Shown piece by piece: positions 1 to 8,401 of a stretch of DNA of 64,000 bases; within the stretch, counting starts at the first letter, position 1, and each line of letters opens with the position of its first letter. Position numbers and translations under genes: made by a program. The notes under the pieces were generated by a model. It ran no database searches. It was not told the origin of the DNA and was given only the letters and a program-made list of their open reading frames with translations. The DNA comes from Alkalibacterium sp. AK22 (lineage in GTDB: Bacteria > Bacillota > Bacilli > Lactobacillales > Carnobacteriaceae_A): positions 1 through 64,000 of the forward strand of contig NZ_JANL01000014.1 in assembly GCF_000585255.1 (NCBI RefSeq), read 5' to 3'.

Positions 1-185
1 GCACTCCAGGAGGAGACGGCGCAACCGGCACTCCAGGAGGAGACGGCGCAACCGGCACTCCAGGAGGAGACGGCACGACCGGTACTCCAGGAGGAGACGG
101 CACGACCGGTACTCCAGGAGGAGACGGCGCAACCGGTACTCCAGAAGGAGACGGCGCAACCGGCACTCCAGAGGACGGAGCAACA
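1..185 (+). repeat. 27-bp tandem repeat coding for Gly-X-Y triplets
   Basis: Six units of 27 bp (1-26 partial, 27-53, 54-80, 81-107, 108-134, 135-161) and a final 24-bp unit (162-185) encode GTPGGDGAT or close variants. Units differ mainly by synonymous or Ala/Thr changes. The array runs off the left edge, so total copy number is unknown. Arrays of this kind can change length by slippage or recombination. Confidence 0.95.
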
Positions 186-332
186 GCTGATTCAGAACAG
201 GATAGAGATCCCTCTCTAGCAGAGAGACTTCCATCTACAGCGACCGCATTGTGGACGATTGGACTGATTGGTCTGGTGACAGCGGGAACTGGAGCAGGTA
301 TCAAGCTCTTCAAAAAGAATAGCAACAAGTAA
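1..332 (+). CDS. Collagen-like cell-wall-anchored surface protein, C-terminal part
   Basis: The frame beginning with codon 3-5 is open from the window edge to tandem TAA TAA stops at 330-335; the N-terminus lies outside. It reads as nine-residue repeats GTP-GGD-GAT (GTT in some copies), so every third residue is Gly, as in a collagen-like domain. The last two units degenerate to EGD and ED. A short acidic spacer follows, then LPSTA (228-242), a hydrophobic stretch and a K-rich tail ending KKNSNK. That is the architecture of a sortase substrate, except that Ala replaces the Gly of LPXTG. The protein is therefore probably exported and covalently attached to peptidoglycan. The ligand or N-terminal domain cannot be seen. 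Confidence 0.85.
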   Translation, partial: TPGGDGATGTPGGDGATGTPGGDGTTGTPGGDGTTGTPGGDGATGTPEGDGATGTPEDGATADSEQDRDPSLAERLPSTATALWTIGLIGLVTAGTGAGIKLFKKNSNK

Positions 333-419
333 TAAGGGAGAATGAATGAGTGAGCAGGAACACGCTGATTTTTTAAGCAAAGCGTTCCTTCTTGCAGTTC
401 ATCTGCCGGCACAAATACA

Positions 420-468
420 GCACCTTCCTCCCAAGATCGATACCCCCGGAGGAGGGTGCGTTTTGTTT
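420..468 (+). terminator. Rho-independent terminator of the surface-protein gene
   Basis: A 12-bp stem (420-431 with 448-459, one G-U pair) is followed by a T-rich run GTTTTGTTT. It ends only 11 bases before the pullulanase start codon. Confidence 0.75.
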
Positions 469-479
469 GAACGGAAAAG

Positions 480-2900
480 ATGTATACTATAAATAACGAA
501 ACAAGTCGGACGATGGTCCGCCAAACTGAAGGAGATGATCTTATTACTGCACATGAGAAAAACAGGACAAAAATGCTGGCATCAGCGAAATTGCTGTCCG
601 TAACTGAATTGGCTATTTACTTTGAAAATAAAAAATCGGCGGACGTATTGGCATTGGACACTGTGATGGTCAAAGATGAGAGCGGGCAATCCTGTCCAGT
701 GGAATCTATAGACAGACAAAAAGACAAGGGGAGTGTGGTCCTGAAGGGACAGTTTAGCGTTGAAGCAGCTCCCTATACGGTATCTTTGGATGAAGAAAGC
801 ATCCCGGTTCTAATAGGATGGAAAATCAAGGATCAGCTTTACAACTATAAGGATGTACTGGGAGCCACACTTCAGTTGGACGGAACGGCAGAACTGACTG
901 TCTGGTCACCCAGTGCTGACCGGGTAACGGCCGTGCTCTACGATAAGACTGACCCGGAACAAAAGCTTGGTGAAGGCATCGCAATGAATCGAAAACAGCA
1001 GGGGGCCTGGAGTGTGAGGCTGAACGAAGAGAATACCGGACTGGAGGACTTGACTGGCTATTTCTATCATTTTGAAATAGAAAGAGCAGGAAAAACAGTC
1101 TTGGCCCTGGATCCCTATGCCCGCTCACTGGCTGTATGGGACAGCTCACGTCCGGAGCACAGAGTGGCGAAAGCCGCGATTGTCGATCCCAAACGAATCG
1201 GTCCTGAAATGGGGTATGCAGAGATTGCAGGGTTCACTAAGCGTGAAGATGCGGTGATTTATGAAGTGCACGTCAGGGACTTTACATCCGACCCTTCCAT
1301 CAAAGAAGAGCTGGCAGAGCCTTTCGGTACCTTCAGAGCTTTTACAGAAAAGCTAGACTACATCAAGGAACTGGGAGCCACACATATCCAGCTGCTGCCG
1401 GTCATGAGTTTTTATCATATAAACGAAGCTAAAAAAGACGAACGTTTGCTTCACTATGCCTCCAATGATGTGAATTACAACTGGGGCTATGATCCTCAAA
1501 GTTACTTTGCATTGACCGGCATGTATTCCACAGATCCGACTGACCCCGAAAAGCGGATCGAAGAGTTCAAAGAACTGGTTCAAGCGATTCACGAGCGGGG
1601 AATGGGCGTCATTTTGGACGTAGTCTACAACCATACAGCTCAGACCCATATCTTTGAAGACCTGGAGCCAGAGTACTATCATTTTATGGACCGGAAAGGC
1701 CACCCAAGGGAGAGCTTCGGTGGAGGCCGGATTGGAACGACACACGCGATGTCTAGACGCCTGCTGGTCGATTCGATTCTGCACTGGGTTGATACGTATA
1801 AGGTGGACGGTTTCCGTTTCGATATGATGGGCGACCATGATGCTCAGACCATACAGGAAGCATATGACCAAGCGGCTGCTTTGAATCCCAATCTTTTAAT
1901 GATTGGTGAGGGCTGGAGAACTTATGTTGGAGATGAGGGGGAAGAGGATATTACGCCCGCTGATCAAGACTGGATGGCTTACACCTCAGCTGTCGGTTCC
2001 TTTTCCGATGATTTCCGAAATGAATTGAAGTCAGGCTTTATGAATGAAGGCGAACCGAGCTTCCTTACCGGAGGTCCGCGCGCCATTAACAGGCTATTTG
2101 ATAATCTGACGGCCTGTCCCCATAATTTTAAAGCAACCGATCCTGGTGACGTGGTCCCGTATATTGAAGCGCATGACAACCTGACTCTGCACGATGTGAT
2201 TGCCAAGGCAATCGGCAAGGACCCGGATGCCCATCAGGAAGAGATCCACAAACGGATCAGGCTGGGGAATGTCCTAACACTGACTGCTCAGGGAACGGTT
2301 TTTATACATGCAGGTCAGGAATACGGGCGGACAAAACAGTTCAGAGACGATGCCTTTACAGAAGCTGTTCCTGAAGAGCAGGTGCCTGACCGGTCAATTT
2401 TTGTGACGGACAGCCAAGGCAAACCGTTTAACTACCCTTACTTTATTCATGACTCGGTCTATGCGACCGATGCGGTAAACCGTTTTGACTGGTCTAAAGC
2501 ACTGGACAATGCAGCGTATCCTCTGCATACAGAGACTCAAAAGTATACCCAAGGCCTGATTCAGCTGAGAAGAAAAACAGACGCTTTCCGTAAAGGCTCT
2601 CTGGAGGAAATCCGTCAGTCGGTCTCACTGATCGAAGCACCGGAAATTGCTGAAGAGGATCTTGTGATTGCCTTTCAGGCTGTGGATTCGTCCGGGGACC
2701 GTTACGCTGTCTTGGTCAATGCGGATGAGACTGAACGTGTACTGACAACAGATACGGATTTTTCAAAGGCTCAGGTCATTGTCGATGCAGAAAAAGCGGG
2801 GACAGAGACAATCCGTTGTCCGTCAGGCCTAGCTATAGACAAACAGACGGTGACCCTGAAGCCGTTGAGTGCCGCCGTCTTGCTCATGAAAAAGAGCTGA
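480..2900 (+). CDS. pulA: Type I pullulanase (alpha-glucan debranching enzyme)
   Basis: This 806-residue GH13 enzyme hydrolyses alpha-1,6 branches of pullulan, glycogen or limit dextrins. An N-terminal all-beta region is followed by a CBM48-like segment (about 130-200) and the catalytic barrel. The type I signature YNWGYDP is at 333-339 and conserved region I (DVVYNHT) at 380-386. The nucleophile is D448 in GFRFD, the acid/base is E477 in GEGW and the third Asp is D566 in EAHDN. There is no signal peptide, so it probably acts in the cytoplasm on imported or stored glucan. The start is uncertain: ATG 480 has a poor ribosome site and lies just behind a terminator; an in-frame ATG at 573 is the alternative. 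It precedes the maltose genes, matching their role. Confidence 0.93.
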   Translation: MYTINNETSRTMVRQTEGDDLITAHEKNRTKMLASAKLLSVTELAIYFENKKSADVLALDTVMVKDESGQSCPVESIDRQKDKGSVVLKGQFSVEAAPYTVSLDEESIPVLIGWKIKDQLYNYKDVLGATLQLDGTAELTVWSPSADRVTAVLYDKTDPEQKLGEGIAMNRKQQGAWSVRLNEENTGLEDLTGYFYHFEIERAGKTVLALDPYARSLAVWDSSRPEHRVAKAAIVDPKRIGPEMGYAEIAGFTKREDAVIYEVHVRDFTSDPSIKEELAEPFGTFRAFTEKLDYIKELGATHIQLLPVMSFYHINEAKKDERLLHYASNDVNYNWGYDPQSYFALTGMYSTDPTDPEKRIEEFKELVQAIHERGMGVILDVVYNHTAQTHIFEDLEPEYYHFMDRKGHPRESFGGGRIGTTHAMSRRLLVDSILHWVDTYKVDGFRFDMMGDHDAQTIQEAYDQAAALNPNLLMIGEGWRTYVGDEGEEDITPADQDWMAYTSAVGSFSDDFRNELKSGFMNEGEPSFLTGGPRAINRLFDNLTACPHNFKATDPGDVVPYIEAHDNLTLHDVIAKAIGKDPDAHQEEIHKRIRLGNVLTLTAQGTVFIHAGQEYGRTKQFRDDAFTEAVPEEQVPDRSIFVTDSQGKPFNYPYFIHDSVYATDAVNRFDWSKALDNAAYPLHTETQKYTQGLIQLRRKTDAFRKGSLEEIRQSVSLIEAPEIAEEDLVIAFQAVDSSGDRYAVLVNADETERVLTTDTDFSKAQVIVDAEKAGTETIRCPSGLAIDKQTVTLKPLSAAVLLMKKS

Positions 2901-3178
2901 CAGGAGGCACGAAAGGCAGGGGGTCCCAATCGATACAGGCAGGGGCCCACCTTATGTTCACGGCTCAGGATGGATAAACATTCACTGAAGCAGGATGGCC
3001 TGTGTATAAAGCACATCACTTATCTGTTTGTGGAAGCCGGCAGATTAGAGCATTTTATTTTATTAAGCCTTATCAAGGCCCAAGGACCTTACTTCAGATA
3101 AATAGATAACTAAATAGGGTATAATATCAGTAATCACAAGAGTTTTCTAAAAGTGAATAAGTATAAGGAGGGGAGCAT
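2901..3178. other. Intergenic region upstream of the first alpha-glucosidase
   Basis: No gene is visible in these 278 bp. A candidate -10 box TATAAT lies at 3120-3125 with no convincing -35 at the usual distance, and an excellent ribosome site AAGGAGGGGAG lies at 3165-3175. A weak GC-rich inverted repeat just after pulA lacks a T-run, so no terminator for pulA can be called. Confidence 0.4.
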
Positions 3179-4840
3179 ATGAAAAGCCAATGGTGGAAAG
3201 AGGCGGTCGCCTACCAGATTTATCCGCGGAGTTTTTACGATTCAAACGGAGACGGAATTGGTGATCTGCAGGGAATCATCCAAAAACTTGACTACTTGCA
3301 AGAGTTGGGAATCGATGTGCTGTGGATCAATCCTGTCTACCAATCCCCCAATGACGATAATGGCTATGATATCAGTGATTATTATGCCATTATGGATGAA
3401 TTCGGCACGATGGTCGATTTTGATGAACTGCTTGAGGCAGTACATAAGCGTGGCATGAAAGTGATTATGGACCTGGTGATTAATCACACCTCAGACGAAC
3501 ACGAATGGTTTATATCATCCCGCTCATCAAAAGACAGTCCCTACCGTGATTTTTATATCTGGCATCCCGGAAGGCCTGACGGCAGTGAGCCGAACAACTG
3601 GGAGTCCTTTTTTGGAGGCTCGGTGTGGGAATACGATGAACAATCGGAAGAATACTACATGCATATTTTCTCGAAAAAACAGCCGGATCTGAACTGGGAA
3701 AATCCTGAGGTCCGCAAGCGGCTCTATGAAATGGTCAACTGGTGGCTTGATAAGGGGATTGACGGCTTTAGAGTTGATGCGATTACGCATATCAAAAGAA
3801 AAAGCGGCTTTCCTGATCTGCCCAACCCGCTGAAGAGGAAATATGTGCCTTCCAATGCGGGCCATGCCAACCAGCCCGGTATCGATGTATTTCTGACAGA
3901 ATTTGTGGAACAGACCACGAGACACTATGATGTCATGACGGTAGGCGAGGCTGGTGGGGCGACCTTTGAAAATGCAAGGCACTGGGTAGAGAAAGACGGC
4001 TACTTTGACATGATTTTTCAGTTTGAACATCTCGGCTTGTGGAAAGCCAGAGAAGGCCAGTTGGATATGGCGGAGCTGAAAAGCGTTTTGACCAAGTGGC
4101 AGACGGGTCTGAATAATCGAGGCTGGAACGCCCTTTATCTGGAAAATCATGATTTACCCAGAAGTGTGTCTACGTGGGGAGACGACAAAGATCTGAGAAA
4201 AACATCAGCCAAAGCGCTGGCGACTTTTTACTTCCTCATGCAAGGGACCCCTTTTATCTATCAGGGTCAGGAAATCGGTATGACCAATGTTCGCTTTGAT
4301 TCAATCAGAGACTACAATGATGCCGGGCTAATCAGCATGTATGCCTATGAAACCAGCAACGGCAAGTCTCACGAAGAAATGATGGAATTTGTCTGGAAAA
4401 ATGCCAGGGACAATGCACGTACACCGATGCAGTGGTCCAGCGGAGCAGAAGCCGGCTTCACGACCGGGACGCCCTGGTTTAAGGTCAACCCTAACTACCC
4501 TGACATCAACATTGAGGAATCCACCCGCAACCCGGACTCCGTTTACCATTACTACAAAAAGCTGATTACCTTAAGAAAATCAGTTCCGACTCTGATTTAC
4601 GGTTCCTATGCACTGATTGCTGAAGACCATCCACAAGTCTATGCCTATCTGCGCGAGCATAACGGCGAGGTGTATGCCATCATTGTCAACCTGACAAATG
4701 AAGTAGCGGACTTTAGCCTGGATAAAGGTCTGTCATGTGAACAACTGCTGCTGTCCAACTATCACGTGGAAGAGGACCATTTGTCGACCATGACTCTGCA
4801 GCCTTTTGAGGCCCGCGTTTATAAAGCAGCAAAAGGGTAA
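3179..4840 (+). CDS. malL: GH13 alpha-glucosidase (maltase-type), copy 1
   Basis: A cytoplasmic 553-residue GH13 subfamily 31-type enzyme that hydrolyses maltose and short malto-oligosaccharides to glucose. Conserved regions are NHTSDEHEWF near 100, the nucleophile D200 in GFRVDAITH, the acid/base E257 in VGEAGG and D325 in ENHD. The residue after the nucleophile is Ala; family work links Ala here to alpha-1,4 specificity and Val to alpha-1,6, so maltase activity is preferred over isomaltase. ATG 3179 has a strong SD seven bases upstream. The protein is very similar to the product of 5660-7357, indicating a local duplication. A strong terminator follows at 4962-5007, so it is transcribed apart from copy 2. 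Confidence 0.9.
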   Translation: MKSQWWKEAVAYQIYPRSFYDSNGDGIGDLQGIIQKLDYLQELGIDVLWINPVYQSPNDDNGYDISDYYAIMDEFGTMVDFDELLEAVHKRGMKVIMDLVINHTSDEHEWFISSRSSKDSPYRDFYIWHPGRPDGSEPNNWESFFGGSVWEYDEQSEEYYMHIFSKKQPDLNWENPEVRKRLYEMVNWWLDKGIDGFRVDAITHIKRKSGFPDLPNPLKRKYVPSNAGHANQPGIDVFLTEFVEQTTRHYDVMTVGEAGGATFENARHWVEKDGYFDMIFQFEHLGLWKAREGQLDMAELKSVLTKWQTGLNNRGWNALYLENHDLPRSVSTWGDDKDLRKTSAKALATFYFLMQGTPFIYQGQEIGMTNVRFDSIRDYNDAGLISMYAYETSNGKSHEEMMEFVWKNARDNARTPMQWSSGAEAGFTTGTPWFKVNPNYPDINIEESTRNPDSVYHYYKKLITLRKSVPTLIYGSYALIAEDHPQVYAYLREHNGEVYAIIVNLTNEVADFSLDKGLSCEQLLLSNYHVEEDHLSTMTLQPFEARVYKAAKG

Positions 4841-4961
4841 AAAGAAAGGTCATGCTGCTGATTCAAAACAGAGCCTGTCCCGCCCCTTGCTCCGAACATC
4901 CCCGCTATAACTAAAACGGGCTCTCAACAGCAGTGGGAAGATGCCAAAAAGCTTTTACATT

Positions 4962-5007
4962 AAATCATACGGATGCACTCTTAAGAGTGCACCCCGTATG
5001 ATTTTTT
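4962..5007 (+). terminator. Strong rho-independent terminator after alpha-glucosidase copy 1
   Basis: An outer stem AATCATACGG with CCGTATGATT encloses an inner palindrome TGCACTCT/AGAGTGCA, followed by TTTTTT. It lies 120 bp past the stop codon. A looser imperfect hairpin (CTGCTG at 4855 with CAGCAG at 4928, AGAGCC with GGCTCT) precedes it. Confidence 0.85.
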
Positions 5008-5249
5008 ACTATTAATAGAAAAAGGCCAGTCAAGTGTTTGGTCAGTGACTTGACTGTATGTAAATAGACCCTAAGAGGCGAATATGTTGCTTGGTGAACA
5101 GAGTCGCCCGAACATAAATGCTTTCATCATCAAGAGCAAGCTACCGAGATGGCTGATTTTGCTGCTTTCGTTGCAAGTGTGCGTTCAATCAGTGTCCACT
5201 GATAACGATTAGAAGCTATTCATGACAAATAGCGTCAAAAAGAACAGTG

Positions 5250-5280
5250 GATCTAACGATTAATCTTTAATCGTTAGATC
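5250..5280. repeat. Perfect 14-bp AT-rich hairpin
   Basis: GATCTAACGATTAA (5250-5263) and its exact reverse complement (5267-5280) flank a 3-base loop. The following sequence is pyrimidine-rich (TTCTCTCT) but not a true T-run, so it may be a weak terminator or a protein-binding palindrome. Confidence 0.8.
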
Positions 5281-5433
5281 TTCTCTCTAAAAACCATCTG
5301 ACTCATAAGGATTAAAGGTTCGTCTTCATGAGAAGAGCTCAGTGGGATAAAGTATAGGGGGTGTCTTTCATTCACCTGTCTAAAGGGGAACAAGCAGGTT
5401 CAGCTCGCCAAGTTGACTGACCTGTCATCACTT

Positions 5434-5474
5434 ACAGATAGCCGTCGTCCGTGAATAGGACGACGGCTATCTGT
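5434..5474. repeat. Perfect 17-bp GC-rich hairpin without T-run
   Basis: ACAGATAGCCGTCGTCC (5434-5450) pairs exactly with 5458-5474 across a 7-base loop. Neither side carries a T-run, so it is not a standard intrinsic terminator in either direction. It lies about 80 bp upstream of the promoter of the maltose operon. Confidence 0.85.
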
Positions 5475-5554
5475 TGTCTGACGGAAGAAAGTGCAAAAAA
5501 GGGGGAGTGAAATAAAAACAGCAAAAGATGATACCGATAACAGAGAGAAAAGTA

Positions 5555-5583
5555 TTGAAAGCATTTTAATCTGGGCGTATGAT
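5555..5583 (+). promoter_or_regulatory. Sigma-A promoter of the maltose operon
   Basis: -35 TTGAAA (5555-5560), a 17-base spacer and -10 TATGAT (5578-5583). An ATG at 5579 is part of the -10 box, so it cannot be the translation start of the downstream gene. Confidence 0.85.
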
Positions 5584-5659
5584 TAGTTCTGTTGTCCTAA
5601 GTGGACAAGGAAAACGTTTCTCAGGATTCGGAAAACATTATGACGGAGAGTGCAGTGAC

Positions 5660-7357
5660 ATGAAGAAGCAGTGGTGGAAAAAAGCGGTCGCCTACCAAGT
5701 GTATCCGCGGAGTTTTTATGATTCAAATGGTGATGGTATCGGTGATCTGCAGGGGGTTATCGAAAAACTGGATTACATCAAAGAGCTGGGTATCGATGTC
5801 ATCTGGATCAGCCCAATCTATCAGTCGCCCAACGATGATAACGGTTACGACATCAGTAACTACCATGCCATTATGTCGGAATTTGGGACAATGGATGACT
5901 TTGATACCTTGCTTAAAGAGGTGCATCAGCGTGGAATGAAAGTCATCATGGATCTGGTGATCAACCATACATCGGATGAGCATGAATGGTTTATTGAGTC
6001 CCGGTCATCCAAGGATAATCCTTACCGTGACTTTTACATCTGGCATCCGGCCAAGCCTGACGGATCAGAAATTAACAACTGGGAATCGATCTTCGGCGGA
6101 TCGGTCTGGGAACTGGATGAGCAGACGGGAGAGTATTACATGCATGTCTTTTCCAAGAAACAGCCGGATCTGAACTGGGAAAATCCCAAAGTCAGAGAAC
6201 ATGTTTACGAAATGGTCAACTGGTGGCTGGACAAAGGAATCGACGGCTTCAGAGTGGATGCCATTTCCCACATCAAGAAGAAAAGCGGCTATCCTAACTT
6301 GCCGAACCCGATGGACAAGGACTATGTGCCATCCTTTGACGGTCACATGAATCAGCCGGGCATTGATCTGTTTCTTTCCGAGTTTGCCGACCGGACCATC
6401 AGCAATTATGACGTGATGACCGTTGGGGAAGCGAATGGGGTAACGATTAAAGATGCAGACCGCTGGGTTGGTGAAGATAAAGGATACTTCAATATGATTT
6501 TCCAGTTTGAGCACCTGGGTCTGTGGGGAGCTAATGGAGAAGGCCTCGACCTCAAAGAACTGAAAGAAGTCATGACTAGGTGGCAGAAAGGTCTGGATGG
6601 CCGAGGTTGGAATGCCTTGTTTATTGAAAACCATGACCTGGCCCGCAGCGTATCGACTTGGGGCAATGACGGGGATTTAAGAAAAACATCAGCCAAAGCT
6701 CTGGCGACTTTCTATTTCTTTATGCAGGGGACCCCGTTTATTTACCAGGGACAGGAAATCGGCATGACCAACGTTCAGTTTGATTCAATCGAGGACTATG
6801 ATGATGTCGGCATGAAAAATATGTATGAGATAGAAACCAGCAACGGTACAGCGCATACAGAAGTCATGGAGTACATCTGGAAAAATGGACGCGACAATTC
6901 ACGTACACCGATGCAATGGTCCAACGCACCTGAAGCCGGTTTTACAACCGGCACACCCTGGCTGGGTGTAAATCCGAACTATCCGGACATCAATGTCGAG
7001 CAGGCAGTGAACGATCCGGATTCCATCTATTATTTCTATAAAAAGATGATTCAGATGCGCAAGTCGACACCGGCTCTGATCTACGGACACTATGAGCTGA
7101 TTGCCAAGGAGCATGAGCAAGTCTATGCCTACCTCAGGGCATATGAAGGAGTAGAGTATGTTGTCATTGTCAACTTGTTCAATGAGTCAGCAGAGCTGGA
7201 TATCAGTGAAGAACTGGACCTGGGAGAGTTGAAGCTAAGCAACTATACGGTGACGGATACGCAAAATGCAAAAATGACGCTCAGACCTTACGAGTCTAGG
7301 GTGTACAAAGTGGCCAAGCAGAAGATTTGGCACGATCCAAACTACTATACGCTTTAA
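5660..7357 (+). CDS. malL: GH13 alpha-glucosidase (maltase-type), copy 2
   Basis: A second cytoplasmic GH13 maltase of 565 residues, closely similar to copy 1 throughout, with a short C-terminal extension ending WHDPNYYTL. The nucleophile is D200 in GFRVDAISH, the acid/base E257 in VGEANG and the third Asp D326 in ENHD. Ala follows the nucleophile, as in alpha-1,4-glucosidases. The start MKKQWW at 5660 is chosen because it aligns with copy 1, has GGAG upstream, and the longer frame would begin inside the -10 box. It leads a unit with glcK (25 bp later) and malT (2 bp further), so its product glucose is handed to the glucokinase of the same transcript. Confidence 0.9.
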   Translation: MKKQWWKKAVAYQVYPRSFYDSNGDGIGDLQGVIEKLDYIKELGIDVIWISPIYQSPNDDNGYDISNYHAIMSEFGTMDDFDTLLKEVHQRGMKVIMDLVINHTSDEHEWFIESRSSKDNPYRDFYIWHPAKPDGSEINNWESIFGGSVWELDEQTGEYYMHVFSKKQPDLNWENPKVREHVYEMVNWWLDKGIDGFRVDAISHIKKKSGYPNLPNPMDKDYVPSFDGHMNQPGIDLFLSEFADRTISNYDVMTVGEANGVTIKDADRWVGEDKGYFNMIFQFEHLGLWGANGEGLDLKELKEVMTRWQKGLDGRGWNALFIENHDLARSVSTWGNDGDLRKTSAKALATFYFFMQGTPFIYQGQEIGMTNVQFDSIEDYDDVGMKNMYEIETSNGTAHTEVMEYIWKNGRDNSRTPMQWSNAPEAGFTTGTPWLGVNPNYPDINVEQAVNDPDSIYYFYKKMIQMRKSTPALIYGHYELIAKEHEQVYAYLRAYEGVEYVVIVNLFNESAELDISEELDLGELKLSNYTVTDTQNAKMTLRPYESRVYKVAKQKIWHDPNYYTL

Positions 7358-7382
7358 AAGAATAGGTATGAGGAGTATGAAC

Positions 7383-8399
7383 ATGAAAAAGACGGCAATC
7401 GGTATTGACCTGGGCGGCACAACCATCAAGTTTGCCTGGATAACTGAAAGCGGAGAAGTGACGGAGCAGTGGGTCGAACCGACCCCTGTTCATGATCACG
7501 GAAGTCAGATTGTTCCGACGATTCTGGCTTCCCTTCAAAACAAAATGAAAGCGCATGGATTGACGCCAGGAGACTTTTTTGGTATAGGTATGGGTTCTCC
7601 TGGTGCAGTCGATCATCAGGCAGGAACGGTTACGGGAGCGTATAACTTGAACTGGACAAAAACGGTTCATATTAAACAGCAAATAGAAAGCGCTCTTAAT
7701 CTCCCCTTTGTTCTGGACAATGATGCCAATGTGGCAGCCTTGGGTGAGCAGTGGAAAGGGGCAGGAAATAACGCAGCAGATGTTGTCTTTGTCACGCTCG
7801 GTACAGGTGTTGGGGGCGGCGTGATTTCAAGAGGGAAACTGGTCCGGGGCGTGTCTGGTGCAGCCGGAGAAATCGGGCACATCAAAGTAGAACCCAATGG
7901 CTTTCCCTGTACTTGTGGAGGCACAGGTTGTCTGGAGACCGTAGCCAGTGCGACAGGGATCGTCAATCTGGCAAAAGCAGAAGCAGAAAGCTTTGCGGGC
8001 ACGTCTGGTCTAGCTCAGCTCATCATGAAAGAGGAAGCCGTATCGGCTAAGATAATTTTTGACCGGGCAAGACAAAAAGACCCTTTTGCAGAGCTGGTTT
8101 TGCAGAAGGTCGGGGGCTATCTGGGCATAGCTTGTGCGAATATAGCCAATATTCTCAATCCTTCAGCCATTGTTCTGGGCGGAGGGGTATCCAAAGCAGG
8201 GGAACTGCTGCTGCACTATGTGAGGCCTTATTTTGAACAGCATGCCTTTCCGTCGGTTAAGGAAACGACCAGCCTTCGTATTGCCACACTTGAAAATACA
8301 GCCGGTGTACTGGGAGCAGGCCTTTTAGTGTTTAAACAGGTGGAGACAGACGAAACAGTTAAGCAGCACGTACAAATCCAACAGAGAACAGGAGCATAA
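7383..8399 (+). CDS. glcK: ROK-family glucokinase
   Basis: Phosphorylates intracellular glucose with ATP to glucose 6-phosphate. The 338-residue protein starts with the phosphate-binding motif GIDLGGTT, has the catalytic Asp in LDNDANVAALGE, the GTGVGGG loop, and the zinc/ROK signature GEIGH...CTCGGTGCLE. ATG 7383 is preferred over the in-frame ATGs at 7368 and 7377 because AGGAG at 7371-7375 is seven bases in front of it. It sits between the maltase and the maltose permease; free glucose is the expected product of MapP plus maltase, which explains why a glucokinase is needed here. Confidence 0.92.
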   Translation: MKKTAIGIDLGGTTIKFAWITESGEVTEQWVEPTPVHDHGSQIVPTILASLQNKMKAHGLTPGDFFGIGMGSPGAVDHQAGTVTGAYNLNWTKTVHIKQQIESALNLPFVLDNDANVAALGEQWKGAGNNAADVVFVTLGTGVGGGVISRGKLVRGVSGAAGEIGHIKVEPNGFPCTCGGTGCLETVASATGIVNLAKAEAESFAGTSGLAQLIMKEEAVSAKIIFDRARQKDPFAELVLQKVGGYLGIACANIANILNPSAIVLGGGVSKAGELLLHYVRPYFEQHAFPSVKETTSLRIATLENTAGVLGAGLLVFKQVETDETVKQHVQIQQRTGA

Positions 8400-8401
8400 A
8401 A

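Larger units (their letters stand above)
5008..5554. other. Gene-poor structured intergenic region
   Basis: No supportable gene is present. It contains a 9-bp inverted repeat (CAGTCAAGT 5027-5035, ACTTGACTG 5048-5056), a 14-bp hairpin at 5250-5280 and a 17-bp hairpin at 5434-5474. A 30-odd-codon open stretch near 5098-5201 (plus strand) has no start and resembles nothing I recognise; it may be decayed coding DNA. Confidence 0.5.

Noticed and set aside
1-185. CRISPR array from the regular 27-bp repeats
   Set aside because: Units are directly adjacent with no spacers and form an open coding frame.
461-490. Possible promoter with TATACT at 483-488 for the pullulanase gene
   Set aside because: No -35 hexamer at an acceptable distance; it would also place transcription start after the ATG at 480.
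1353-1871. 172-codon minus-strand open frame inside the pullulanase gene
   Set aside because: It lies wholly within a well-supported gene, has no ribosome site and no recognisable domain.
5098-5201. Short open stretch that could be a decayed transposase
   Set aside because: About 34 codons without start, no recognised motif and no terminal inverted repeats or target duplication.
5609-5622. Possible cre site downstream of the maltose operon promoter
   Set aside because: GGAAAACGTTTCTC matches only 10 of 14 cre positions on either strand, too weak to list.
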